DNA from: Bacteroidota bacterium | GTDB taxonomy: Bacteria > Bacteroidota > Bacteroidia > Chitinophagales > Chitinophagaceae | Assembly: GCA_018266775.1 (NCBI GenBank) | Contig: JAFDZS010000006.1 | Location: forward strand, 1 to 64,000 | Reading direction: 5' to 3' | DNA: 64,000 nt | Shown: piece after piece, positions 50,246-59,800 of the stretch | Layout of the letters: the number at the start of each line of letters is the position of its first letter | Numbering within the stretch: the stretch's first letter is position 1 | The notes under the pieces: model-generated | Database searches by the model: none | Told to the model about the DNA's origin: nothing | What the model saw: only the letters and a program-made list of their open reading frames with translations | Translations under genes and position numbers: made by a program

Positions 50246-51200
50246 TATCAGCGGGCATAAAATAGTTACCCTCACCCTCAGCCCCTGTATTGATAAAAAT
50301 ACAGCAGTACCAACATTCATTCCTGAAAAAAAACTGCGTTGCACCCAACCGCAGCTGGAACCCGGCGGAGGGGGCATTAACGTAGCAAGAGCCATTCACC
50401 ATTTGGGTGGCGTTGCACTGGCAGTATTTCCATCAGGCGGTTATACCGGCAAATACTTTAACCACCTGTTAAACCAGGAACAGATTCCATGCTGTGTAAT
50501 AGAAACTGAAAATGAAACAAGAGAGAATATTACCATTTTTGAAGAAAGCACAGGCAGGCAATATCGTTTATGCATGCCCGGCACTGTTCTGCTGGAAACA
50601 GAATGGCGACAATGTATAGAAAAAATTCAATTGCTTGATACGGTGGAATGGTTGGTAGCCAGCGGCAGCCTGCCCCCGGGGGTACCTGCAAACATTTATG
50701 CCATACTTGCAAAAATAGCCCGGGAAAAAAATGCTAAACTGGTGGTGGATACGTCGGGAGCAGCACTATTGCATGCTGCTGCTGCAGGGGTGTATCTCTT
50801 AAAGCCAAACAGAAATGAACTGGCAGCGCTTGATGGAAAAAAAACTTTAACTGAAGATGAAATTCTTCCCGCTGCCCGCCGTGTGATTAAAAAAGGTCTT
50901 TGTGAAGTATTGCTCGTATCTCTGGGTGCAGAAGGGGCATTGGTGGTAACACCACAAATGGAACAACATATCTTGCCACCACCTGTACCCGTAAAAAGTA
51001 CGGTTGGCGCCGGCGACAGTATGGTGGCTGGCATGATCCATTTTTTATCATCTGGCAAAACCATTGCAGACGCTGCCTGTTATGCGGTAGCATGCGGCAC
51101 TGCAGCCACAATGAATGCAGGCACACAGTTGTGCAGTAAACAAGATGCGGATTACCTGTACCATAAAATCATCAATGTAAAAAAAACAGGGGCAGGATAA
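50232..51200 (+). CDS. PfkB-family hexose kinase (1-phosphofructokinase type)
   Basis: A 322-residue ribokinase-family sugar kinase. The opening is VTLTLSPCIDKNTAVP, the sugar-binding EPGGGGINVARAIHHLGG comes next, and the ATP and anion-hole motif TVGAGDSMVAGMIHFL carries the catalytic base Asp. The middle shows WLVASGSLPPGVPANIYA and LLKPNRNELAAL. It phosphorylates fructose-1-phosphate, fructose-6-phosphate or tagatose-6-phosphate. The opening and the stress-gene context fit the PfkB minor 6-phosphofructokinase seen in dormancy regulons. Last gene of the five-gene unit. Confidence 0.88.
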   Translation: MNLNNISGHKIVTLTLSPCIDKNTAVPTFIPEKKLRCTQPQLEPGGGGINVARAIHHLGGVALAVFPSGGYTGKYFNHLLNQEQIPCCVIETENETRENITIFEESTGRQYRLCMPGTVLLETEWRQCIEKIQLLDTVEWLVASGSLPPGVPANIYAILAKIAREKNAKLVVDTSGAALLHAAAAGVYLLKPNRNELAALDGKKTLTEDEILPAARRVIKKGLCEVLLVSLGAEGALVVTPQMEQHILPPPVPVKSTVGAGDSMVAGMIHFLSSGKTIADAACYAVACGTAATMNAGTQLCSKQDADYLYHKIINVKKTGAG

Positions 51201-51371
51201 ACATCCACCCCTTTTTTCCAATCCAATAGCTATGAAAAACCTTCACTAATTTACTTCTTCAGTATAGTTAAACACAATACCCGGTATCAGCTGTTGCAAT
51301 GCCGTTTATCATTCTTTACGGCTATCCAATACCGTACATTGCATGACAAAATCAATATTAAAATTCATATT

Positions 51372-51608
51372 ATGAGCAACACAGGAAAAATAGTAACCGC
51401 AGCTGTGGCCGGAGTTGCAGCCGGTGCCATACTCGGAATATTATTCGCACCCGATAAGGGTAGTGAAACAAGGAAAAAAATAAATGAACAGGGCAAAAAA
51501 TTTGCCGGATCAGTAAAAGATGGCTTTCTTAAAGGAAAAGAAAAATTCAACGCAATGAAAGATGAATTTGAAGATGCCCTGAATGAAAAAGCCGGTCAGC
51601 TGGTTTAA
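51372..51608 (+). CDS. YtxH-domain small envelope protein
   Basis: 78 residues from the ATG of MSNTGKIVTAAVAGVAAGAILGILFAPDKGSETRKKI; the frame runs 26 codons upstream without a family match. There is one Ala/Gly-rich membrane helix, then the LFAPDKGSETRKKI motif that defines YtxH/GvpP-like proteins, then an amphipathic Lys-rich tail (FAGSVKDGFLKGKEKF). These are general-stress proteins in Gram-positives and occur widely in Bacteroidota; function unknown. It starts a three-gene unit of small proteins. Confidence 0.88.
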   Translation: MSNTGKIVTAAVAGVAAGAILGILFAPDKGSETRKKINEQGKKFAGSVKDGFLKGKEKFNAMKDEFEDALNEKAGQLV

Positions 51609-51627
51609 CATTAAAAAAGCTGCCGCA

Positions 51628-52005
51628 ATGGAAAAAATGTTTGTACATATGGAAAGCTTAACCGGTACTGTTAAAAAGTATATCAATAACAGGGCAGCAG
51701 CTGCAGCGTTAACGGCTGCAGAAAAAACATCTGCCGTGGTGGCTAACATAATTGCAGGTATAGTTGTGGCAGCTATTATTTTACCCGCAGTAATTTTATT
51801 GGGTTTTGCTGCAGCTGTTGTACTGAATAACCACATGGGAAGTTTCTGGCTGGGATTTATGATAACAGGCCTGATTTTTATTATTGCTGCTGTAGTAATA
51901 TGGCGATTCAGGGAAAGCATCATAAGGATTCCGGTAATGAATCACATGATCAAACAAATGACCCCATCAGCAAAAGAAATTGAAGAAACAGATGAAACCT
52001 GTTAA
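51628..52005 (+). CDS. Holin-like (DUF1469) membrane protein
   Basis: 125 residues from the ATG of MEKMFVHMESLTGTVKKYINNRA; the frame also starts at 51583, overlapping the YtxH gene. A soluble N-terminal helix precedes two membrane helices (VVANIIAGIVVAAIILPAVI and FWLGFMITGLIFIIAAVVIW), as in the phage-holin-like/DUF1469 family. These are ordinary chromosomal proteins usually beside YtxH genes, not phage lysis genes. The role is unclear, maybe envelope stress. Confidence 0.78.
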   Translation: MEKMFVHMESLTGTVKKYINNRAAAAALTAAEKTSAVVANIIAGIVVAAIILPAVILLGFAAAVVLNNHMGSFWLGFMITGLIFIIAAVVIWRFRESIIRIPVMNHMIKQMTPSAKEIEETDETC

Positions 52006-52273
52006 CAACATAGCGCAACTGAAACGTGAGCAGGTAAAACTGCTGAAGGAGAAATATGAACTGGAACAGCAGCTGGAGAAAGACTGGAAAGCGCTCAAAT
52101 ATTCCGTTATGCCTGCCACCGCAGTGAAAAATTTACTCAGCATTTCTTCAGCCGCAGGTACTGCCAATAACCCTTTACTGAAAGAAATAATTAGTTTTGG
52201 TATTTCCTGTTTCGCTAAAAAAATGGCAGATAAAGCCTGGTACCGCATCAGCATACTCCTTCACAAAACATAA
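51992..52273 (+). CDS. Small hypothetical coiled-coil protein
   Basis: 93 residues from the ATG of MKPVNNIAQLKREQVKLLKEKYELEQQL, overlapping the holin-like stop by 14 bp and so translationally coupled. A charged N-terminal coiled coil is followed by a weakly hydrophobic C-terminal half (EIISFGISCFAKKMADKAWYRISILLH). No family is recognised. Its invariable-looking neighbourhood with YtxH and the holin-like gene suggests a shared envelope function. Confidence 0.7.
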   Translation: MKPVNNIAQLKREQVKLLKEKYELEQQLEKDWKALKYSVMPATAVKNLLSISSAAGTANNPLLKEIISFGISCFAKKMADKAWYRISILLHKT

Positions 52274-52464
52274 AGCTACGCTCTCCGTTCAAGTTAGCCG
52301 ATGCACCCCTGCCGGTGAAGCTCCGCCTAACCTGCTTACTCTCATATTTATAACTGACGATAATCAGCCGTACTGATAACGGTGTGCAATATCTTTTCTA
52401 TCAATACTGTCATATAAGCAGTTACTCAGAGCATAACCATTCCTGAAGCGCCAAAAAAAGTTGT

Positions 52465-53523
52465 ATGAAAAAGATTTTGCTCATTGAAGATAATGATGAC
52501 ATCCGCAACAATACAGCAGAATTGCTGGAACTTTCCAACTACAAAGTCATCGTAGCAAAAAACGGGAAAGAAGGTGTTGAAAAAGCCATTGAATATGCTC
52601 CTGATTTAATCATTTGCGATATCATGATGCCGGTACTGGATGGCTACGGCGTATTGCATGCACTGCACAAAAATGAAAACATCAAAAACACGCCCTTTAT
52701 TTTCCTGACGGCTAAAACTGATCATGATGATATGCGCAGGGGTATGGAAGCCGGTGCAGATGATTACATCACCAAACCCTTTAATGGCACCGAATTGCTG
52801 AATGCGGTGGACAGCCGCCTGAGAAAACTGGATGCGCTGAAACAGGAATGGTTGCCCGGGCCAGAGGGCATACATCATGTTATTGAAAGTTCCTTAGGCA
52901 AGGAAGCATTGCTGCATTTCACCGAAGGCAGAAACATTAATAAGTATAAAAAGAAACAACTGATCTATGCCGAAGGCAATCACCCTAACAGGTTGTATTA
53001 TCTCATCAAAGGAAAAGCCAAAGCTTATAAAACCAATGATGATGGAAAAGAACTTGTGACCGAATTATTCAGCCCCGGTGAATTTATTGGTTATATCGCT
53101 TTGCTGGAAGGCACCAATTATAAAGATAGTGCCAAGGCACTTGAAGATACTGAGATTGCTGTTATTCCCAAGGAAGACTTTGATGACCTGCTGAATAATA
53201 ATCCCGGTGTGATGAAAAAATTTTTGCAGTTACTGGCTAAAAATATTTCCTCCAAAGAAGACCAGTTGCTGGGTATTGCTTACCACTCCCTCCGGAAAAA
53301 AGTAGCTGAAGCCTTGATTTTACTGCATAGAAAATTTCAGAAAAAAAATGAACCCTTTGTTATTGATATGAACAGGGAAAGCCTTGCTGCGATTGCAGGC
53401 ACTGCAAAGGAGTCGCTCATCCGCACTTTATGCGACTTCAGGGATGAACACCTTATTGATATCGGCAGCAATGGAGCCATTACAATCCTTAATCTCCCTA
53501 AAATAGAACACCTGGTCAATTGA
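52465..53523 (+). CDS. Response-regulator / CRP-FNR fusion transcription factor
   Basis: A 352-residue regulator with three parts. The receiver domain (1-125) has the acidic pocket EDNDD, the phospho-acceptor Asp52 (IICDIMMPVLDGYG), the FLTAKTD switch and TKPFNGTELL. The cyclic-nucleotide-binding domain (about 140-260) has LIYAEGNHPNRLYYLIKGKAK and LFSPGEFIGYIALLEGT. The CRP-type HTH (about 275-350) has RESLAAIAGTAKESLIRTLCDF. No FNR-type cysteine cluster is present, so oxygen sensing would be indirect. A kinase partner is not in the window. It sits in the middle of the stress cluster and may control its genes. A weak hairpin (53509-53536) overlaps the stop. Confidence 0.9.
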   Translation: MKKILLIEDNDDIRNNTAELLELSNYKVIVAKNGKEGVEKAIEYAPDLIICDIMMPVLDGYGVLHALHKNENIKNTPFIFLTAKTDHDDMRRGMEAGADDYITKPFNGTELLNAVDSRLRKLDALKQEWLPGPEGIHHVIESSLGKEALLHFTEGRNINKYKKKQLIYAEGNHPNRLYYLIKGKAKAYKTNDDGKELVTELFSPGEFIGYIALLEGTNYKDSAKALEDTEIAVIPKEDFDDLLNNNPGVMKKFLQLLAKNISSKEDQLLGIAYHSLRKKVAEALILLHRKFQKKNEPFVIDMNRESLAAIAGTAKESLIRTLCDFRDEHLIDIGSNGAITILNLPKIEHLVN

Positions 53524-53574
53524 CATCAACCAGGTGCTGCTATTGCTTGTCATTCCAAAAAAATCAGGCGGCAG

Positions 53575-54204
53575 TTATTGCTTTACCAGCAATCCCTGCG
53601 TTACCATATTCTTTACAATCATCTTACCATATTCATGGCCCATGCTTTCAGAATTTGCAGGATCGAATGATTGCGTTTGCACAGAGTATAATAATTTTTG
53701 ACTGTTCATTTCGTACAAATTACTTTCCCAGAAATACCTGGTATCTGTAATATAATAACCCGGTTCATAAATGCGGTTATACATTACCGCTCTGTATCCC
53801 CATAGTTTATTGGATTTATACGTGTAGGGAGAATAATTGAGGCGGCCCGGCACATACCTTCTTTCCCTTTGTTTATCCAGTAATACGATAGTAATCACCG
53901 CATCTATCCCACTGTTTTTCAATTTGGCAACAGCCTGTTCTTCCGTCATATCATTAAATGCCCTGGGGCCAAATTCTTTCAGGGATGAGACGGCGTTATA
54001 TCCCAGCTCTTTAAGATCGCCCACAAAATGGTTTTCCATATTTTCCTGTATGGAGCGGTCGGCCTCACGGATGATACCGAGTACCAGTATTTTACTGAAT
54101 TTAGTTGCAGGTACACCGGCAGCCTTCCAGGATGTGGTAATATTTGAGGTGCGGCATGCAGCCATTAATAACACTGCAAGCACACCGTACATCATCTTTT
54201 TCAT
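53575..54204 (-). CDS. Lipoprotein, DUF4136-like
   Basis: 209 residues from the ATG of MKKMMYGVLAVLLMAAC; the lipobox is LMAAC. A mature domain shows ITTSWK, FSKILVLGIIREADRSIQENMENHF, LKNSGIDAVITIVLL and YYITDTRYFWESNLYEM, a pattern like the DUF4136/LPP20-type lipoproteins with a Rossmann-like half. No catalytic motif is visible. It is convergent with the receiver-CRP gene and is followed by it at only about 50 bp. Function unknown; probably an outer-membrane stress lipoprotein. Confidence 0.7.
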   Translation of the reverse strand: MKKMMYGVLAVLLMAACRTSNITTSWKAAGVPATKFSKILVLGIIREADRSIQENMENHFVGDLKELGYNAVSSLKEFGPRAFNDMTEEQAVAKLKNSGIDAVITIVLLDKQRERRYVPGRLNYSPYTYKSNKLWGYRAVMYNRIYEPGYYITDTRYFWESNLYEMNSQKLLYSVQTQSFDPANSESMGHEYGKMIVKNMVTQGLLVKQ

Positions 54205-54294
54205 ACTGCAATGTTTTATTGTTACCGGCAAGCTACAGCAGAAGGTATTGTGAAATAATGATCATCATCAATACAGATACGAACAGTTATCAGG

Positions 54295-54326
54295 AAAATA
54301 AAATGCCCCGCTTTTAACAGCGGGGC
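54295..54326 (-). terminator. Intrinsic terminator after the Hsp20 gene
   Basis: The stem GCCCCGC/GCGGGGC encloses TTTTAACA on the plus strand, and on the minus strand is followed by ATTTTATTTT. It lies about 20 bp after the Hsp20 stop. Confidence 0.8.
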
Positions 54327-54345
54327 GTTAAGCCTTCAGGAGGAC

Positions 54346-54798
54346 TTATTTAACAGCAATATGCTTTGCTGACAATTTCCGGGTTTCTTCTTTACGGGGC
54401 AGCGCAATTTTAAGAATGCCGTCCTGGTAAACAGCTTCTATTTTTTCTTTGTTGATTTCTTCCGGCAGGGTAAAACTGCGGCTGAATGAAGCATAACTGT
54501 ATTCCCTTCTGCTGAACTTTTTGTCCTTTTCTTTTTCTTCCTTGTTTTCTTCTTTTTCACAACTGATGGTAAGCATATTGTCATCTACATCAATATTGAA
54601 ATCTTCTTTTTTCAATCCGGGTGCAGCCAGTGAAACCAGGAATTCATCTTTTTTCTCTGTAATATTCACGGCAGGAACTTTCATTGTGCGGCTCATTAAG
54701 CCATTATTATCAAACCATTCGTTCCACGGTTTAAAAAAGAAGTCATCAAAAAACAATGGCATTCTTTCGTTTACTTTAGCTAATGATTGTGTTGACAT
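54346..54798 (-). CDS. Hsp20/alpha-crystallin small heat-shock protein
   Basis: A 150-residue ATP-independent holdase. The alpha-crystallin domain (about 38-135) shows PAVNITEKKDEFLVSLAAPGLKKEDFNIDVDDNMLTISCEK and YASFSRSFTLPEEINKEKIEAVYQDGILKIALPRK; I cite only its familiar landmarks AAPGLKKEDF and DGILKIALP. The tail HIAVK is the I-x-V anchor for oligomerisation. A strong consensus promoter and a perfect AGGAGG Shine-Dalgarno lie upstream, both notable in this phylum. Its place beside the universal-stress, PfkB and CRP-type genes fits a dormancy or heat role. Confidence 0.95.
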   Translation of the reverse strand: MSTQSLAKVNERMPLFFDDFFFKPWNEWFDNNGLMSRTMKVPAVNITEKKDEFLVSLAAPGLKKEDFNIDVDDNMLTISCEKEENKEEKEKDKKFSRREYSYASFSRSFTLPEEINKEKIEAVYQDGILKIALPRKEETRKLSAKHIAVK

Positions 54799-54803
54799 AA
54801 CTA

Positions 54804-54809
54804 CCTCCT
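54804..54809 (-). promoter_or_regulatory. Strong Shine-Dalgarno sequence of the Hsp20 gene
   Basis: AGGAGG on the minus strand lies 5 bases before the ATG. Most genes in this window lack such a site, as is usual for Bacteroidota, so its presence suggests high translation. Confidence 0.75.
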
Positions 54810-54842
54810 TTATTGTAATGGTTAATAATGATTGTTACAACT

Positions 54843-54874
54843 CAAATATAGTTTTCATGATGAAGGAAATACAA
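54843..54874 (-). promoter_or_regulatory. Promoter of the Hsp20 gene
   Basis: On the minus strand TTG (54874-54872) is followed after 21 bases by TATATTTG (54850-54843), an exact TAnnTTTG box, about 45 bp upstream of the ATG. It reads like the housekeeping sigma promoter, not a heat-shock sigma32 type. Confidence 0.7.
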
Positions 54875-54959
54875 CAACAGCAGTCATTAAAAACGATGAG
54901 TGTGATCAATGCCGGGAGAAAGAAATCGAGCTGCCAGGCTTCATATCTGAACATTGCTT

Positions 54960-55025
54960 ATTGAAAATTGATTGTTGAGATTTTTTTATTAACGTTCAAT
55001 TTTCAATGATCAATAACCAATGTTC
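54960..55025. repeat. Inverted TTGAAAATTGA tract
   Basis: ATTGAAAATTGATTGTTGAG faces TTCAATTTTCAATGATCAAT after a short T-rich spacer, an imperfect hairpin built from degenerate CAATTTTCAA words, similar in design to the ATTATCCATT tracts. It lies between the Hsp20 promoter and the small acidic gene. Confidence 0.55.
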
Positions 55026-55137
55026 AGTTTTAAATTACTCCATGACAACGATCACGCAATGAATTGACTGCCCGCATTGCAATAAAAAAGATGCTGCTTT
55101 TATTTTGCCCTGAATGCATCAACTTAATTTTTTTGCT

Positions 55138-55320
55138 ATGGCAAAGCAAGCATCTACCAAAAAGATACCGGTTCCACCAGGTAAAAAAAACGGTGAAGAA
55201 GAACTTCCGGTAAACCCTGAAGATGTTGTACTGCCTTCAGATGATTCCGACATAGTTGATGATGATGACCCGTTTGAAACGCCACCTTATGAAACACCTG
55301 AACCCGGAGAAGGCCCATAA
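55138..55320 (+). CDS. Small acidic hypothetical protein
   Basis: 60 residues from the ATG of MAKQASTKKIPVPPGKKNGEEEL; an upstream in-frame ATG eight codons earlier gives a hydrophobic start with no support. A basic, proline-containing N-terminus changes to a very acidic, proline-rich tail (SDDSDIVDDDDPFETPPYETPEPGEGP region), likely disordered. No family is recognised. It ends 9 bp before the next gene, suggesting a shared transcript. Confidence 0.6.
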   Translation: MAKQASTKKIPVPPGKKNGEEELPVNPEDVVLPSDDSDIVDDDDPFETPPYETPEPGEGP

Positions 55321-55329
55321 AAAAATACG

Positions 55330-55716
55330 ATGAAATATTTATTATTGTTGCTGTTATCGTTTGTAGCCGTTACTGCATTAGTCTCAGGTGCAATAATCTG
55401 TATCGATCCCGGCGGCAGTTTCATGCAACTGAACCCCGCTGTTTTACAAAACACACCATTTCATAATTTTTTGATTCCCGGCTTAGTACTCACTTTTGTT
55501 GTAGGTGCAAGCAATGCGGCGGCAGTGTTGCTGCTGGTACGCAGAAGCCCTGCACAGTTCAATGCTGCACTATTTGCGGGGCTGATGATTACAGGATGGA
55601 TAACAGTGCAGGTGCTGCTTATTCAAACCTTTCACTGGCTGCAACTGGTATATGTTGTTGCAGGCGTTTTCATTATGCTGAGCGCATATCAATTAAAAGG
55701 AAAATGGGCCGTATAG
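55330..55716 (+). CDS. Hypothetical four-helix membrane protein
   Basis: 128 residues with four hydrophobic helices: YLLLLLLSFVAVTALVSGAI, FLIPGLVLTFVVGASNAAAV, FNAALFAGLMITGWITVQVL and LQLVYVVAGVFIMLSAYQL. A short loop ICIDPGGSFMQLNPAVL follows the first helix. No enzyme or transporter motif was recognised. It starts 9 bp after the small acidic gene and is convergent with the efflux adaptor gene. Confidence 0.7.
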   Translation: MKYLLLLLLSFVAVTALVSGAIICIDPGGSFMQLNPAVLQNTPFHNFLIPGLVLTFVVGASNAAAVLLLVRRSPAQFNAALFAGLMITGWITVQVLLIQTFHWLQLVYVVAGVFIMLSAYQLKGKWAV

Positions 55717-55734
55717 CCGGATGGGAAATTCTTA

Positions 55735-56847
55735 TTACAGCTCCACTTTTTTTACCCCGGGAACGGGGGCTCCATTTCGTATTTCTTCGCTGGCTTTTTT
55801 TACTAAAATATCCCCGGCATTAATTGCACCAAAAATTTCTATTTTACCATCCGCCTCACGCCCCTTCTTTACATCCACCCATTCCGCTTTGCCGCCGGTA
55901 ACACGGATAACAAACAATCTTTCCTGGGAATTCACCACTGCATTTTTGGGTACAATAAAACTGCTGTCAGAAGGTTTTAATGCAATGTGCACATCTGCCA
56001 CCATACCAGGCAGTAATTTTTTATCCGGGTTCATTACATCCATTTCAGTTCTCTGCGAACGTAATTTATTATCCAGCGCACCAGACAATCTTTTCACTTG
56101 TGCAATGAACTTGCGGCTGGGCAAAGCTGTAACAGTGAAACTAACGGTATCATTTTCACGCAGAAAACTGGTGTAAGCTTCGGGAACTGCAACAGCAAGG
56201 CGCAGACGCTTTTGTTCCTGCAAAGTAAATATGGGAAACTCTGACCCCTTGCCCGATGGCCCCACATAAGCACCAGCATTGACATTGCGGGCACTGATGA
56301 CACCACTGAATGGCGCATGAATTTCTAAGTAATCCCTGGTATTTGCGGCACCCTGGTATGCAGCTTTGGCTGCCTGCAGCTGTGCTAAATCGGAGTTCAT
56401 TTTTGCCAGTGCCATATCCAGGTCGTTGGGCGCAATGGTACCGGGCGTTTTACTGGTTTCCAGTAAACGGTTATAAGTAGCTTTGCTGGCAATGTACACT
56501 GCCTCCTGCGATTTTAAACGTGAAGCTGCAGCAGATAACTGCGCATTAATTTCTGGTGCATCCATCGATGCCAGTAACTGGCCGGCTTTAACTTCCGACC
56601 CTACATCCACATACAATTTTTTTACAAAGCTGTTTTCTTTCGCATAAATATCCACCTGCTGGTAAGCGATCAATTCGCCCGGCATTTGCAATGCCGTATT
56701 CATCATATATTTCTGCGCCGTAAACACTTCAGTGGTAATGGGTGGCGGTGCCGCTGTTTTTGCCGGTTCTTTATCTGCATTGTTACATGCGGTTGTCATT
56801 GCAGCAGCAATTACTACTGCTGAAAGATATTGAGTTGTTTGTTTCAT
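55735..56847 (-). CDS. RND efflux periplasmic adaptor (membrane-fusion lipoprotein)
   Basis: 370 residues from the ATG of MKQTTQYLSAVVIAAAMTTAC, chosen because it gives a clean lipoprotein signal; ATGs at 56859 and 56874 are possible. The first lipoyl half is GELIAYQQVDIYAKENSFVKKLYVDVGSEV, cited only by its core YAKENSFVKKLYV; a helical hairpin follows (LSAAASRLKSQEAVYIASKAT), then the second lipoyl half IHAPFSGVISARNVNAGAYV and the beta-barrel LRLAVAVPEAYTSFLREND. It links the RND pump to the TolC-type channel. The gene is last in the efflux operon, 14-42 bp after the pump gene. Confidence 0.93.
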   Translation of the reverse strand: MKQTTQYLSAVVIAAAMTTACNNADKEPAKTAAPPPITTEVFTAQKYMMNTALQMPGELIAYQQVDIYAKENSFVKKLYVDVGSEVKAGQLLASMDAPEINAQLSAAASRLKSQEAVYIASKATYNRLLETSKTPGTIAPNDLDMALAKMNSDLAQLQAAKAAYQGAANTRDYLEIHAPFSGVISARNVNAGAYVGPSGKGSEFPIFTLQEQKRLRLAVAVPEAYTSFLRENDTVSFTVTALPSRKFIAQVKRLSGALDNKLRSQRTEMDVMNPDKKLLPGMVADVHIALKPSDSSFIVPKNAVVNSQERLFVIRVTGGKAEWVDVKKGREADGKIEIFGAINAGDILVKKASEEIRNGAPVPGVKKVEL

Positions 56848-56888
56848 GTTACTATTCATCTTGTCTTGTTTCATGCCTGTTCAATCAT

Positions 56889-59800
56889 TTATTGGTGATG
56901 ATGTTCATGCGGTGGAATATAAAATTTGCTTTCCCTGTCTTCCGGGTCCAGCGATGCGGATTGTACCGATGCTTTGTTCTGCATCCATCCAAATACCAGT
57001 GGCAGTACAAACAATGCGGCCAGTGTGGAGGCAATCAGTCCGCCAATTACTGCACGGCCTAACGGTGCCGCCTGGTCGCCACCTTCTCCCATACCAATAG
57101 CCATCGGTATCATACCGGCCACCATCGCTACTGTTGTCATTAAAATAGGGCGCAGGCGCAGTGCCGCAGCTTCTCTTGCTGACTCGGCTGCATCGCTGTT
57201 ATGCAAGCGCAAATGCTCTGCATTGGTGATCAGCAAAACAGAGTTAGCGATGGACACACCCACAGACATAATGATGCCCATGTATGATTGCAGGTTCAAC
57301 GTGGAGCCTGTTAATTGCAGCATCAGTAATGAACCCAGCAGCACCGCCGGTATAGTAGTAAGAATTACCAACGACACACGGAACGATTGGAAATTTGCTG
57401 CCAGCATTAAAAAGATGACTACGATGGCAACGATCAATCCGCCCTGCAAACTGCTCAGTGTATCGGTCAACACTTCCGTCAATCCTTTCGACTCTACATT
57501 TAACCCTCTTGGCAATGTACCCATCGATGCTATGGCTGCCTGTACATCTTTTGTTGCCGCACCCAAATCTTTTTTATTGATATTGGCTGTCACAGTTAAA
57601 AATGGTGTGGCGCCAACATTATCATTTTCGCCGTATGTTGTATCCTGCTGTATGGTGGCCACATCATTCAAAACAGGCCGCTGTGCATTTTTCAGCACCG
57701 GAATTTCTCCAATATTATTTACACTGGTGAGTTTATTTTCAGGCGTGGTTACCTGAACGCTGTAAGTAAGATTAGACTTTTCATCTGTCCATACATTTTT
57801 TTCAGTATAACGGGATGACGAAGTGGAGGTGATCAGTGAGCGTGAAATATCAGTAACATCCACCCCTAATTGCGCAGCCCTTGTTCTGTCGATTGTAATA
57901 TTGATGGAGGGATATTTGATGGGTTGACTGATCTGTACATCACGCAGGTAACTGATTTGTTTCAGTTTATCCATTACAATGTTGGCATACTGCTCATTCA
58001 GTGGTTTACTGCGCCCACTGATGCGTACTTCAATAGGCGTGGATGAACCCTGGCTTAAAATCTTATCTGTAAGTGCAATTGGTTCAAATGACAATCTTAC
58101 TTCCGGCATCACTTCATGCAGCCGGTTGCGGATGCGTTCCTTCAGGTCGTCTGATTTTTCTTTATACCCTTCTTTCAACTGCACCTGCAGCACTGCTTCA
58201 TGTGATCCGCTCATGAATAAATAAATTGGGCTGGTGGAGAATAATGGCGGATGCTGACCCACCATGGCAGAAGTGATGGCAATATTTTCTTTGCCTATCA
58301 AACTATCCAGTTCATTCAACGTTTGCAGTACAATGCCTTCGGTACGTTCAAGCCTTGTACCATCCGGCGCCCGCAGGCGCAACTGAAATTGCCCCGAATC
58401 CACCTTGGGCAACACATCACGGCCAATATTACTGAGGCAGAGTAGTACTCCCGCCGTAACCAGCACCAGGTAAGCTATTACAATTGGCTTGCGGTATGGA
58501 AAAACCCTGTCGAGAAAACGCAGAAACCGGTCCCGGAATTTTTCAAATCGGGTAGCCTTTTCCGTTTTATGCTGCAGTAAAAGTTTTTTCTGGTCCCAGG
58601 TGTCTTCTTCTTCAAGAATTGCTGCTTCGCTGGCATCGTACTCTTCTGAAGTAACTTCTTTTTTATCCGTTGAACCATGATGCCCTTTCATTAACCAGTT
58701 CGACATGATGGGTACAAACGTCTGCGCCAGCAAATAAGAAGTGATCATGGAAAAAGCAATTGCTAATGCAAGGGGATAAAACAATGCACCGGGAATTCCC
58801 TTCATTGTGAATGCAGGCGCAAACACAGCGAGAATACAAAACAGGATCAGCAATTTCGGAAAGGCAATTTCTTTACAGGCATCCCATACCGCCAAAGCTT
58901 TCGGCTTTCGCATAGCAAGATGCTGATGAATATTTTCTATCGTCACCGTTGATTCATCCACCAAAATACCAATAGCGAGAGAAAGGCCGCTCAGCGTCAT
59001 GATATTGATTGTTTGGTGAAAAAGAGATAAAAACAACACACCAGAAATAATAGAAGTGGGTATGGTAAGAATCACGATCAGCGCACCGCGTGCATCTCCT
59101 AAAAAAAGCAACACCATTAAACCGGTGAGTATTGCACCAATGGCGCCTTCGCTCACCAGGTTTTTTACTGCATTGATGACATACACGCTCTGGTCAAATT
59201 CATACGACAACTTTACATCTTCCGGCAACTGGCTTTGAAACCTGGGCAGTGCCTTTTTCAAATTCTGCACTACTTCCCAGGTGGAGGCATCGGCAGATTT
59301 GGTAATGGGCAGATAAACGGAGCGTTTTCCATTTACCAATGCATAACTGGTGGTAACATCGGCTCCATCTTCCACGGTGGCAATATCACGCAGATATAAA
59401 TTATTTACACTGCCTTTAAAGAGCGGGATGTTTTCAAAGTCTTTCAGGTTCTTAATTAGTGTATTGGTTGGCGTTATGTAGTTGTAATTCCCAATTCTTA
59501 CATTACCGGATGGCGTGGTTTGGTTATTCACCCGCAACGCTTCCACCACCTGGTCGGGTGTAAGATTATGTGCCTGTAAGGCCGCAGGATCTACTTTTAT
59601 CACAATCGTACGTACATTACCACCGAATGGCGCCGGTGAAACCAGCCCCGGAATTGTTGTGAATGAAGAACGTACGTAAACATTGGCCAGGTCCAGCAGT
59701 TCATTATTGGAACGTGTGGGGCTGCTGAGCACCAGTTGCCCAACGGGCAAAGTAGACGCATCGAAACGGATGACAAAAGGCGGCTGCGAACCCTGTGGAA

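Noticed and set aside
51628..52005. Prophage lysis gene
   Set aside because: The holin-like protein belongs to a chromosomal family found beside YtxH; no other phage gene is present.
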